Shown here piece after piece: positions 22,101 to 27,842 of a stretch of 64,000 bases of DNA; position 1 is the first letter of the stretch, and each line of letters starts with the position of its first letter. The notes under the pieces are model-generated. The model did no database searches, was not told the origin of the DNA, and saw only the letters and a program-made list of their open reading frames with translations. Both the position numbers and the translations under genes were made by a program. The stretch comes from Pseudomonas sp. Root562. GTDB taxonomy: Bacteria > Pseudomonadota > Gammaproteobacteria > Pseudomonadales > Pseudomonadaceae. Where the stretch lies: assembly GCF_001427125.1 (NCBI RefSeq), contig NZ_LMGK01000007.1, positions 36,483 through 100,482 of the forward strand, in the 5' to 3' direction.

Positions 22101-22869
22101 CAACGAACTGCACCTGTATTACCAGCCGAAAATCAGCCTCGACGACTATCGCCTGGTAGGCGCCGAAGCATTGATCCGCTGGCACCATCCAACTTTTGGC
22201 GACGTGCCGCCAGAGCACTTCATCGCTCTGGCAGAAGAAAACGGCATGATCCTGCAGATCGGCGATTGGGTGCTGGAAACCGCCTGCCGCCAAATGCATG
22301 AATGGAATAAATCCTACGAAGGCCTTGGCCCGCTGTCGGTCAACCTCGCCGGCGCGCAACTGCGCCAACCGAACCTGCTGGGGCGTATCGAACAACTGCT
22401 CAAGGACTACCGCCTAAAACCTGATCTGCTGCAATTGGAGATCACCGAAAACTTCATCATGAGCCAGGCGGAAGAAGCGCTGGCGGTGCTGCATCAACTC
22501 AAGCACTTGGGTGTGCAACTGGCGATCGACGACTTCGGCACTGGCTATTCGTCACTGAGCTACCTCAAACGCCTGCCACTGGACATCCTCAAGATCGATC
22601 AATCATTCGTCCGCGGCCTGCCGGACGACCCCCACGATGCGGCGATCGTTCGCGCCATCATCGCACTCGGACGCAGCATGCAATTCACCGTGATTGCCGA
22701 AGGTGTCGAGACCCAATCGCAACAACAATTCCTCGCCGCCGAAGGCTGCGAACAAATCCAGGGCTACATCGTCAGCCTGCCCCTACCCCCCGACGAATTC
22801 GCCGCGACGTTTCTTCGTACAACCGTATTGGATTTTTCGGATAGCACAGCCGCGAAACCGTCGCTATAA
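19123..22869 (+). CDS. rmcA: RmcA-like periplasmic-sensing PAS/GGDEF/EAL protein
   Basis: A 1248-residue inner-membrane signalling protein. Order: signal peptide (1-23), periplasmic solute-binding type-3 domain (about 24-256), one membrane helix (268-290), four PAS domains (about 310-430, 437-556, 561-680, 683-800), a GGDEF domain with intact GGDEF at 887-891 and an RDID inhibitory site just before it, then an EAL domain (EAL at 1015-1017, DDFGTGYSSL and AEGVETQ present). Both c-di-GMP synthesis and breakdown look possible. It lies directly after rpoD and before a CAT tRNA, as does PA0575/RmcA of P. aeruginosa, a redox/phenazine-responsive c-di-GMP phosphodiesterase. ATG 19123 fits the signal peptide. 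Confidence 0.88.
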   Translation: MPRLPTVLFLLSLMTWTATAGALTLTDEERSWLADHPDLRLGVDASWPPFEFRDDEGRYQGLAADYINVIRQRLAVKLTPIEPASWSVVLEQAKQGKLDLLPGIMSTPERQAFLSFTRPYLDFPIVILAHVGGAQPRRIEDLYGLKIAVVENYAPHELLRTHHPDLNLVAMPNVSSALQALAIDEVDAVVGDLASSVWSLRQLKLDGLYVSGETPYRYQLAMGVPRDNKMLVGILDKVLADMTPAEISAIQEQWVGNVLDHRTFWSDLLVYGLPGLLLLFIVLVAVIRVNRRLSSEIARRVDLEQELRSSEYHYRGLVESLSAIAWEARISDFTYSYVSPHAEDLLGYPLSHWLIPGFWRNIIHPADLIRAQSFCDHEVLAGRDHSLDYRVITADGRCLWVRDIVSLIEHGHEPVMRGLMIDISEAKRTEEALRLSEQKFASVFQQCPDILVIARLSDGCLLEVNEAFEEQIGLRAEDVIGQTATNLNIWGIPGVGPGLLQRLQAGSIRNLEMPFRRSNGQVFTGLISAEPFDLDTTPALVVVVRDITQLKETQQQLQTSEEKFAKAFHASPDGLLLSRQSDGLLLEVNEGFSRITGFNSAMSVDRSALDLGIWVNLNERKQMLDLLHRDGFVRDFSCHIRRSDGQIRLCEVSSRPLPIGDEDCMLTIARDITERHLMQEKLQQAATVFESTAEGVLITDTQQHISAVNRAFTEITGYSESEALGHTPRLLASGLHDSAFYAAMWHQLTAEGHWQGEISNRRKNGELYPSWLTISAVRNRDKFITHFVAVFADISSLKHAQAKLDYQAHHDPLTGLPNRTLFESRLLTALNTQKENGGQGAVLFLDLDRFKHINDSLGHPVGDLLLKGIAVRLKEQLRDIDTVARLGGDEFIILLPGLQQPSDADNIATKLLNCFTAPFQAGEHEFFISSSIGTSLYPQDGCDVATLIKNADAAMYRSKAKGRNRVESYTRDLTAQASERVALEHELRRAIERNELHLYYQPKISLDDYRLVGAEALIRWHHPTFGDVPPEHFIALAEENGMILQIGDWVLETACRQMHEWNKSYEGLGPLSVNLAGAQLRQPNLLGRIEQLLKDYRLKPDLLQLEITENFIMSQAEEALAVLHQLKHLGVQLAIDDFGTGYSSLSYLKRLPLDILKIDQSFVRGLPDDPHDAAIVRAIIALGRSMQFTVIAEGVETQSQQQFLAAEGCEQIQGYIVSLPLPPDEFAATFLRTTVLDFSDSTAAKPSL

Positions 22870-22870
22870 T
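22865..22870 (+). promoter_or_regulatory. -10 box (TATAAT) for the CAT tRNA
   Basis: A perfect TATAAT overlaps the stop region of the upstream signalling gene and ends 14 bases before the tRNA. A weak -35 (TAGCAC, 22842-22847) stands 17 bases upstream. A GC-rich discriminator (CCGCGACC) follows, typical of stable-RNA promoters. Confidence 0.6.
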
Positions 22871-22884
22871 CCGCGACCTACTGA

Positions 22885-22961
22885 GGGCCTATAGCTCAGT
22901 TGGTTAGAGCAGAGGACTCATAATCCTTTGGTCCACGGTTCAAGTCCGTGTGGGCCCACCA
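22885..22961 (+). tRNA. tRNA with CAT anticodon (probably tRNA-Ile2, otherwise tRNA-Met)
   Basis: A 77-nt cloverleaf can be drawn: acceptor GGGCCTA/TGGGCCC, D arm GCTC/GAGC, anticodon stem GAGGA/TCCTT with loop CTCATAA, T arm CACGG-TTCAAGT-CCGTG, and encoded ACCA end. The anticodon is CAT. Acceptor pairs 4-69 and 5-68 are both C-G, the pairs used by TilS to pick tRNA-Ile2 for lysidine modification, and the TTCAAGTCC arm resembles enteric ileX more than elongator Met. Automatic annotation often names such genes tRNA-Met. Confidence 0.93.
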
Positions 22962-22967
22962 AACAAG

Positions 22968-22992
22968 AAAGCCGCGCAGTGCGCGGCTTTTT
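22968..22992 (+). terminator. Intrinsic terminator after the tRNA
   Basis: AAGCCGCGC and GCGCGGCTT pair with a three-base loop and are followed by TTTC. Confidence 0.88.
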
Positions 22993-23011
22993 CGTGTCTG
23001 GCGCAAAAGCG

Positions 23012-23133
23012 TCGTCGATGCTGATCGATGGCATGGAACTGGCGCGCTTGATGGCCGAGAACAATTTGGGCTGCAGCGTGAAGCGCTCTACGAGATCAAA
23101 CACATCGATTCGGATTACTTCACCGAAGACTGA
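23012..23133 (+). pseudogene. Frameshifted 3' end of an Mrr-type restriction endonuclease gene
   Basis: From about 23015 one frame reads SMLIDGMELARLMAENNLG and, after about 23071, the next frame reads QREALYEIKHIDSDYFTED and stops at 23131-23133. Joined by restoring one lost base, this gives the familiar C-terminus of Mrr-family proteins (LIDG..LA.LM...LGVQ...YEIK.IDSDYF). No start, catalytic core or upstream part remains. It lies directly 3' of a tRNA gene, so it is best read as debris of a restriction locus at a tRNA-linked variable site. Recognition is from memory of the family ending. Confidence 0.68.
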
Positions 23134-23189
23134 TGTTTAATTGCGTTTACTTAAGCTGTCGAAATATCGGATGACGCCTTAGGACCTTG

Positions 23190-23463
23190 TAGGCAAACTC
23201 CGAATCTTGCTGTTGGGCACTTTGCCGCCTTGTTGCGCTTTTGTTTGACGGGATAGTCTCCGGTGTCGCTGAGCATTCAGCGATCGGGCTTGGAAACCCG
23301 TCGAAATTGAAAGCAGCAGTTTGCCTATCTCAACCACGAGTTATGGCAGCTGTGCGCGGGACGTCTTCGGGCGTGCCGGTTTCCTAATTTCCCGGTTTTC
23401 CAACCTGCGCACAGCTGCCACCCATTCGCTTGGAAACGAATGCGGCAGCCCTTCAAATTAGGA
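23190..23463 (+). promoter_or_regulatory. Long structured leader upstream of the DUF3077 gene
   Basis: The 270 bases before the DUF3077 gene are full of paired segments. TAGGCAAACT (23190-23199) pairs with AGTTTGCCTA (23318-23327), enclosing hairpin TCGCTGA-GCAT-TCAGCGA (23266-23283) and hairpin CGGG-CTTGGAAA-CCCG (23285-23300). GGCAGCTGTGCGC (23345-23357) pairs perfectly with GCGCACAGCTGCC (23407-23419), enclosing ACGTC-TTCG-GGCGT (23361-23374) and a tandem CCGGTTTCC / CCGGTTTTCC. Hairpin CATTCG-CTTGGAAA-CGAATG (23423-23442) follows, then the ribosome site AGGAG at 23459-23463. Two hairpins carry the identical loop CTTGGAAA. No protein-coding frame explains this; an RNA leader or small RNA is inferred. 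Confidence 0.62.
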
Positions 23464-23471
23464 GCTTCACC

Positions 23472-23792
23472 ATGACTAAAACAAATACATCTGCGATTTC
23501 AGAACTAAAAACCGTCGGCTTCACCCCCTTCATGTATCTCTCGGATCAACCCCTGTTCCACGTCTGCCGCGACGTCCCCATCGCCGACGCCCTGGCCCAA
23601 GCCTCCGACCTGCTGTTCCTCGCCAAATCCCTGACCGTCGACGCCGCCTACGCCCAAGACTCCGACCGCCACGCCTGGGCTGCGCATTACCTGACGACGA
23701 TGAGCAAAGCGGTGATTGATGATGTGGTGAAGGTGCTAACGCGGCGGCCTGCTCAAACCAGAAAGGAAGCAGCCCCCTCGAAAAAAAAATAA
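23472..23792 (+). CDS. DUF3077 family protein
   Basis: A 106-residue protein of the Pseudomonas-enriched DUF3077 family, recognised from FMYLSDQPLFHVCRDVPIADALAQASDLLFLAKSL and the following helix HAWAAHYLTTMSKAVIDDVV. Function is unknown. It is helical, without signal peptide or membrane segment, and has a Lys-rich tail. ATG 23472 follows AGGAG at an eight-base gap. The long structured leader upstream suggests post-transcriptional control. It lies in the variable pocket after the tRNA. Confidence 0.85.
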   Translation: MTKTNTSAISELKTVGFTPFMYLSDQPLFHVCRDVPIADALAQASDLLFLAKSLTVDAAYAQDSDRHAWAAHYLTTMSKAVIDDVVKVLTRRPAQTRKEAAPSKKK

Positions 23793-23811
23793 TCACGGCA
23801 GAGTTGAAAGC

Positions 23812-23845
23812 TCCCAAAAAGGGACCGATCGTTCCCTTTTTGGGA
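23812..23845. terminator. Bidirectional terminator between convergent genes
   Basis: A near-perfect palindrome TCCCAAAAAGGGA ... TTCCCTTTTTGGGA centred on CGATCG separates the DUF3077 gene from the convergent peptidase gene. A/T runs on both flanks of the stem could serve either strand. Confidence 0.75.
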
Positions 23846-23877
23846 CTGAAAGAGCCAGGTTTTTCAGTCCAAACACA

Positions 23878-24510
23878 TCACGAAGGGATGGCCTGCACGG
23901 CTCGCAACCGTTCCAGCATCTGCCCCGTCCATACAACCTCATACGTGTCCGCAGCCCGCCCCCATTGCTCCACAAGCGCCATGCCGTCCACCAGTGCCAC
24001 TGCCAATTCAGAAATCGTCCCGGCCTGATCTTCGATGATTGCTTGAGTCCGGCCCCACAGCCGATCAGTCATCGCTTTAAGCTGCGCCGTTATGCGCTCG
24101 CTCGACGCTGGATTGCTATCCTGGCAGGTGATGTTGCGAAGCAGGTGCTGCAGCTCCCTGATTTTTGCGTAATCCTGTTCTGCCCCCTGCTCGCCTTTGA
24201 GGATCGCGGTGGCTTTGGGCTTATCAACGTGTTTTGCGGCTGAAGGTTTTGAAGGGAGTGTCTGCGCCATGGCGCCAGCCAGGAGCACCATCATCCGGGC
24301 TTCCAGATACGCCTTCATGGCTTCCATCGACGAAATGGGGCGCACCAGGGTAATGGACGCCCCTCCGTGGTGCCGCAGATCCTTGGTCACCGTCAAGGTC
24401 ACGCCGCCCGTGGCAAAGCCCAAGGCGCGGGCCACGACGTAGTGGCCCATTTCGTGGTGGGCGATCTGCAATGCACGGTCGCGCACGGCGGTAGGTAACT
24501 TTGTTGTCAT
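23878..24510 (-). CDS. Stand-alone M41-like (FtsH-type) metallopeptidase domain protein
   Basis: A 210-residue protein that reads like only the protease half of FtsH. ALQIAHHEMGHYVVA holds the zinc motif HExxH at residues 19-23; ARMMVLLAGAMAQ matches the LLGGRAAE-like helix; and GAEQD, with Asp113, aligns by eye with the third zinc ligand of M41 peptidases (TTGASND in FtsH). No AAA ATPase domain or membrane segment is present. ATG 24510 is chosen because GAGG lies upstream at the right distance; GTG 24519 is an alternative. Substrate and role are unknown. It lies in the tRNA-linked variable pocket. Confidence 0.7.
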   Translation of the reverse strand: MTTKLPTAVRDRALQIAHHEMGHYVVARALGFATGGVTLTVTKDLRHHGGASITLVRPISSMEAMKAYLEARMMVLLAGAMAQTLPSKPSAAKHVDKPKATAILKGEQGAEQDYAKIRELQHLLRNITCQDSNPASSERITAQLKAMTDRLWGRTQAIIEDQAGTISELAVALVDGMALVEQWGRAADTYEVVWTGQMLERLRAVQAIPS

Positions 24511-24577
24511 GCCCTTCACCTCGCACCCTTGACTGCCTCAATCCTAGCCGATTTCCACACCCTCTCTTTCGCCCAAC

Positions 24578-24605
24578 AAAAAGCCGCGCAATGGCGCGGC
24601 TTTTT
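24578..24605. terminator. Terminator downstream of gcd
   Basis: AAAAAGCCGCGC and GCGCGGCTTTTT pair with loop AATG, just past the gcd stop on the minus strand. The A/T arms let it act in both directions. Confidence 0.88.
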
Positions 24606-24622
24606 GACCCAAGCTTCAGCCC

Positions 24623-26977
24623 TTATTTAGGCAAAGCATAGGCAATCACATAATCCCCACGATCCGGCGACTGACGCGCACCGCCCACGGTCAGCAGGAT
24701 GTACTGCTTGCCCGTCTTCGGTGAAACGTAAGTCATCGGCCCGGACTGGCTGCCTACCGGCAAGCGCGACTTCCAGATTTCGTTGCCGTTGCCGGTGTCG
24801 AAGGCGCGCAGGTAGAAGTCCTGGGTACCGGCGAAGAACAGCAGACCGGATTGGGTAGCGAGTGACGCGCCGAGGGTGGGCATGCCGATCGGGATCGGCA
24901 GGTGCATACGGATGCCCAGCGGGCCGGTGTCCTGCACGGTGCCGACCGGGACTTGCCACATCAACTTGTGGGTCTTGAGGTCGATGGCCGACATGGTGCC
25001 GAACGGTGGTTTCTGGCACGGAATGCCGACCGCGGAGAGGAAGCGCTCGCGCATCGCGCCGAACGGTGTGCCTTCCTGAGGGACAACGCCCATTTCAATG
25101 CCGCTGGCTCCAGCGCCGATCTTGTCACGCGGAATCATGTAGTTGGCCAGGCCCAGGCGCATGTCGTTGACGAACATGTAGTTCGTGTTCGGATCAACCG
25201 AGACGCTGCCCCAGTTCATGCCGCCCAGCGAGCCCGGGAATTGCAGCGCGCGATCCATGCCTGGCGGGGTGTAGACGCCTTCGTGGCGCATGCCCTTGAA
25301 CTGGATGCGGCACATCAACTGGTCAAACGGTGTGGCACCCCACATGTCTGACTCGGTCAGGGTCTTGTTGCCGATTGACGGCATGTCGACGGAGAACGGC
25401 TGCGTCGGCGAGTAGCGTTCGCCGGGCACATGGCCCTGCGGCACCGGGCGCTCTTCAACGCGGGCAATCGGTACGCCGGTTTCACGGTTGAGCAGGAAGA
25501 TCTCACCCTGTTTGGTGACTTGCGCCAGGGCTGGCTGAGTGCCGCCCTTGTCGTCCGGCACGTCGTACAGCAGCGGTTGCGCCGGCAAGTCGAAGTCCCA
25601 GAGATCGTTGTGGGTGGTCTGGAAGTGCCAGCGCACCTGACCGGTTTTCACATCGATGGCGACGACAGACGAGTTCCACTTGTTGTCCATCTCGGTGCGT
25701 TGACCGCCGAAGAAGTCCGGGGTGGCGTTGCCGGTTGGCAGGTACACCAGACCGAGCTTGGCATCGTAGGACATCGCCGACCAAACGTTCGGCGTACCGC
25801 GGGTGTAGGTCTCGCCGGCAGGTGGACGTTTGGTGGTGTTCGGGTTGCCCGGATCCCAGGCCCAGACCAGTTCACCGCTGCGCACGTCGTAGGCACGCAC
25901 CACGCCCGGCGGCTCGCCGGTGGAGTAGTTGTCAGCCACGCGGCCACCGACGATCACCACGTCTCCGGCGACCAATGGAGTAGAGGTCTGCTGGTAGTAA
26001 CCGGGCTTCACCTCACCCATGTCGGTGGTCAGGTCGACGGTGCCCTTGTTACCGAATTCTTCGCAAGGCTTGCCGGTTTCAGCATTGATTGCGATCAGAC
26101 GTGCATCTCCGGTCGGCAGAAACAGGCGTTTCGTACAGGCGGCCGGCTGACTGTCCGATGACACCGGGGTTTCGGAATAACCCAGGCCACGGCAGCGTTG
26201 CCAGTTGGGCGCGGTGCCTTGTGGGTCGAACTTCCAGCGCTGGGCGCCGGTGTCGGCATCCAGGGCAAAGACCTTGCCGTAGGCGGTGCAGGTGTAGACC
26301 GTGTCACCGATCTGCAGCGGGGTGTTCTGGTCTTCAGCGCCAGCACCGGTGCTTTGCGGAATGTCGCCGGTACGGAAGGTCCAGGCGACCTGCAACTTGT
26401 CGATATTGCCTTTGTTGATCTGGTCCAGCGCGGCAAAGCGATTGCCGGCGGTGGTGTTGCCCCAATGCGCCCAGTCTTTCTGCTCGGTGCCCGGGGTGAC
26501 CGGCGTTACCGGAGGGACGGTGTCGTTCTTCACCACGTGGGTCGGGACGAACATGTAGGCCATCGTCGCAACGACGCCAATGCCCAGAATACCGGCCAAC
26601 CCGTAGGCGCCACGCCCGCCGTTCGCGCCCGAAGCGCGGACCAGGGTTGGATAGATCAACGCCACGACCAGGCCGATGACGGCAAACGTCAGCACGCGTG
26701 AGACCAGCGGCCAGTATTCAAGGCCAGCATCCCAGACGGCCCAGATCGCGGTGAGGATCAGCGCCACGCCATACAACCACGCACCCAGCGACTTGCGACG
26801 GGCAATCATCAGCCCGGACACCAGCATCGCCAGGCCCATCAGCAGGAAATACCAGCTACCCCCAAGCGCGATCAGGTACCCGCCACCACCGATCAGGCCA
26901 AGCCCGATCAGTGCAATCAACACACCCAACCCCGCCAGCAACCACTTGCTGCCAGCGGCAACCCCAGAATTTTTCAT
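24623..26977 (-). CDS. gcd: Membrane-bound PQQ-dependent glucose (quinate/shikimate family) dehydrogenase
   Basis: The enzyme oxidises glucose to gluconolactone in the periplasm and passes electrons to ubiquinone. About five hydrophobic segments fill residues 10-150, followed by an eight-bladed PQQ propeller with tryptophan-docking text (KDWAHWGNTTAGNRFAALDQI, WKFDPQ, VWSAMSYD, NKWNSSVVAIDVKTG, WDFDLPAQPLLYD). At 784 residues it is the normal length. ATG 26977 (MKNSGVAAG) is preferred because a purine-rich GGGGAAAA stretch lies upstream; ATG 26995 and TTG 27004 are alternatives. The PQQ synthesis genes lie about 3 kb downstream of its 5' side. Quinate dehydrogenase is the main alternative. 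Confidence 0.86.
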   Translation of the reverse strand: MKNSGVAAGSKWLLAGLGVLIALIGLGLIGGGGYLIALGGSWYFLLMGLAMLVSGLMIARRKSLGAWLYGVALILTAIWAVWDAGLEYWPLVSRVLTFAVIGLVVALIYPTLVRASGANGGRGAYGLAGILGIGVVATMAYMFVPTHVVKNDTVPPVTPVTPGTEQKDWAHWGNTTAGNRFAALDQINKGNIDKLQVAWTFRTGDIPQSTGAGAEDQNTPLQIGDTVYTCTAYGKVFALDADTGAQRWKFDPQGTAPNWQRCRGLGYSETPVSSDSQPAACTKRLFLPTGDARLIAINAETGKPCEEFGNKGTVDLTTDMGEVKPGYYQQTSTPLVAGDVVIVGGRVADNYSTGEPPGVVRAYDVRSGELVWAWDPGNPNTTKRPPAGETYTRGTPNVWSAMSYDAKLGLVYLPTGNATPDFFGGQRTEMDNKWNSSVVAIDVKTGQVRWHFQTTHNDLWDFDLPAQPLLYDVPDDKGGTQPALAQVTKQGEIFLLNRETGVPIARVEERPVPQGHVPGERYSPTQPFSVDMPSIGNKTLTESDMWGATPFDQLMCRIQFKGMRHEGVYTPPGMDRALQFPGSLGGMNWGSVSVDPNTNYMFVNDMRLGLANYMIPRDKIGAGASGIEMGVVPQEGTPFGAMRERFLSAVGIPCQKPPFGTMSAIDLKTHKLMWQVPVGTVQDTGPLGIRMHLPIPIGMPTLGASLATQSGLLFFAGTQDFYLRAFDTGNGNEIWKSRLPVGSQSGPMTYVSPKTGKQYILLTVGGARQSPDRGDYVIAYALPK

Positions 26978-27161
26978 GTCGAGATTTTTCCCCATTTGTG
27001 ACAAGGGGCGGAATAATGTACTACCTGGTTACTTATGGCAATTTGTCGCAGGCAGAAATGTCCTGAACGGTACTAAGGCTAGCCCAAGGAACCGTCGCGA
27101 GCGTCGTGCAGAAACTGCCTGTAACATGCTTGCGCATTGATCGACGCCCTGGAGACTCCCT

Positions 27162-27623
27162 TTGCCTGACACTCGCCCACCCGTTCTCGATGAAATCGAC
27201 CGTCAGTTGATCGCGGCCCTGCAGATCAACGCCCGTGAGAGCGTCGCCATGCTGGCCCGGCAACTGGGCATCGCCCGCACCACGGTCACATCACGCCTGG
27301 CACGATTGGAAAAGGCCAAAGTCATCACCGGTTATGGCGTACGTCTCGGGCAACGGGTAGTGGATGGCGGGTTGCAGGCGTATGTCGGGATTACCGTACA
27401 GCCACGCTCCGGCAAGGAAGTGTTGCGGCGTCTGAGCGCGATGGCTCAGGTGCAGCAGTTGTGTGCGGTAAGTGGCGAATTTGATTATGTGGCGTGGTTG
27501 CGCACCGATTCGCCGGAACAGCTGGATCAGTTGCTGGACCAGATTGGCAGTGTGGATGGTGTGGAGAAAACCACGACGTCGATCATCTTGAGTAGCAAGA
27601 TCGATCGGGGGCAGCCGGTTTAG
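27162..27623 (+). CDS. Lrp/AsnC family transcriptional regulator
   Basis: A 153-residue regulator: N-terminal winged helix (LDEIDRQLIAALQINARESVAMLARQLG, then RTTVTSRLARLEKAKVITGY) and a C-terminal RAM ligand-binding domain (VGITVQPRSGKEVLRRLSAM, VSGEFDYVAWLRTDSPEQLD). The start is TTG with GGAG seven bases upstream. It is divergent from gcd and just upstream of davB-davA, as in P. putida, so an amino acid such as lysine or a derivative is the likely effector, by context only. Confidence 0.9.
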   Translation: MPDTRPPVLDEIDRQLIAALQINARESVAMLARQLGIARTTVTSRLARLEKAKVITGYGVRLGQRVVDGGLQAYVGITVQPRSGKEVLRRLSAMAQVQQLCAVSGEFDYVAWLRTDSPEQLDQLLDQIGSVDGVEKTTTSIILSSKIDRGQPV

Positions 27624-27663
27624 TTTTTGCCGATAATTTTTGGTGCCAGAACTGGCCTCTTCG

Positions 27664-27740
27664 CGGGCAAGCCCGCTCCCACAGTAGTCAGTGTGTATTG
27701 ATAGTTCGTCATATTGATCAAACCGATAGCAAAATGACGA
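27664..27740. promoter_or_regulatory. Half REP element and candidate operator before davB
   Basis: A single REP arm (GCGGGCAAGCCCGCTCCCACA) at 27664-27684 is followed by TCGTCAT (27706-27712) and ATGACGA (27734-27740), an inverted pair 28 bases apart centre to centre. The spacing suits a multimeric regulator such as the adjacent Lrp-type protein. This is inference from position and symmetry only. Confidence 0.4.
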
Positions 27741-27842
27741 CACTTTGCGTCTTATTAACGTGTTCTGTGCTCTCTAGAATGGCTGGCATCTTTTCCTATA
27801 CTCAGATGCGCATCCCGCGTCGGGTCGCCAGCAAGGTCAGCC

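Noticed and set aside
22928..23140. A 70-codon plus-strand frame starting inside the tRNA
   Set aside because: It begins within the tRNA anticodon arm and runs through the terminator; only its later part has meaning, as an mrr fragment.
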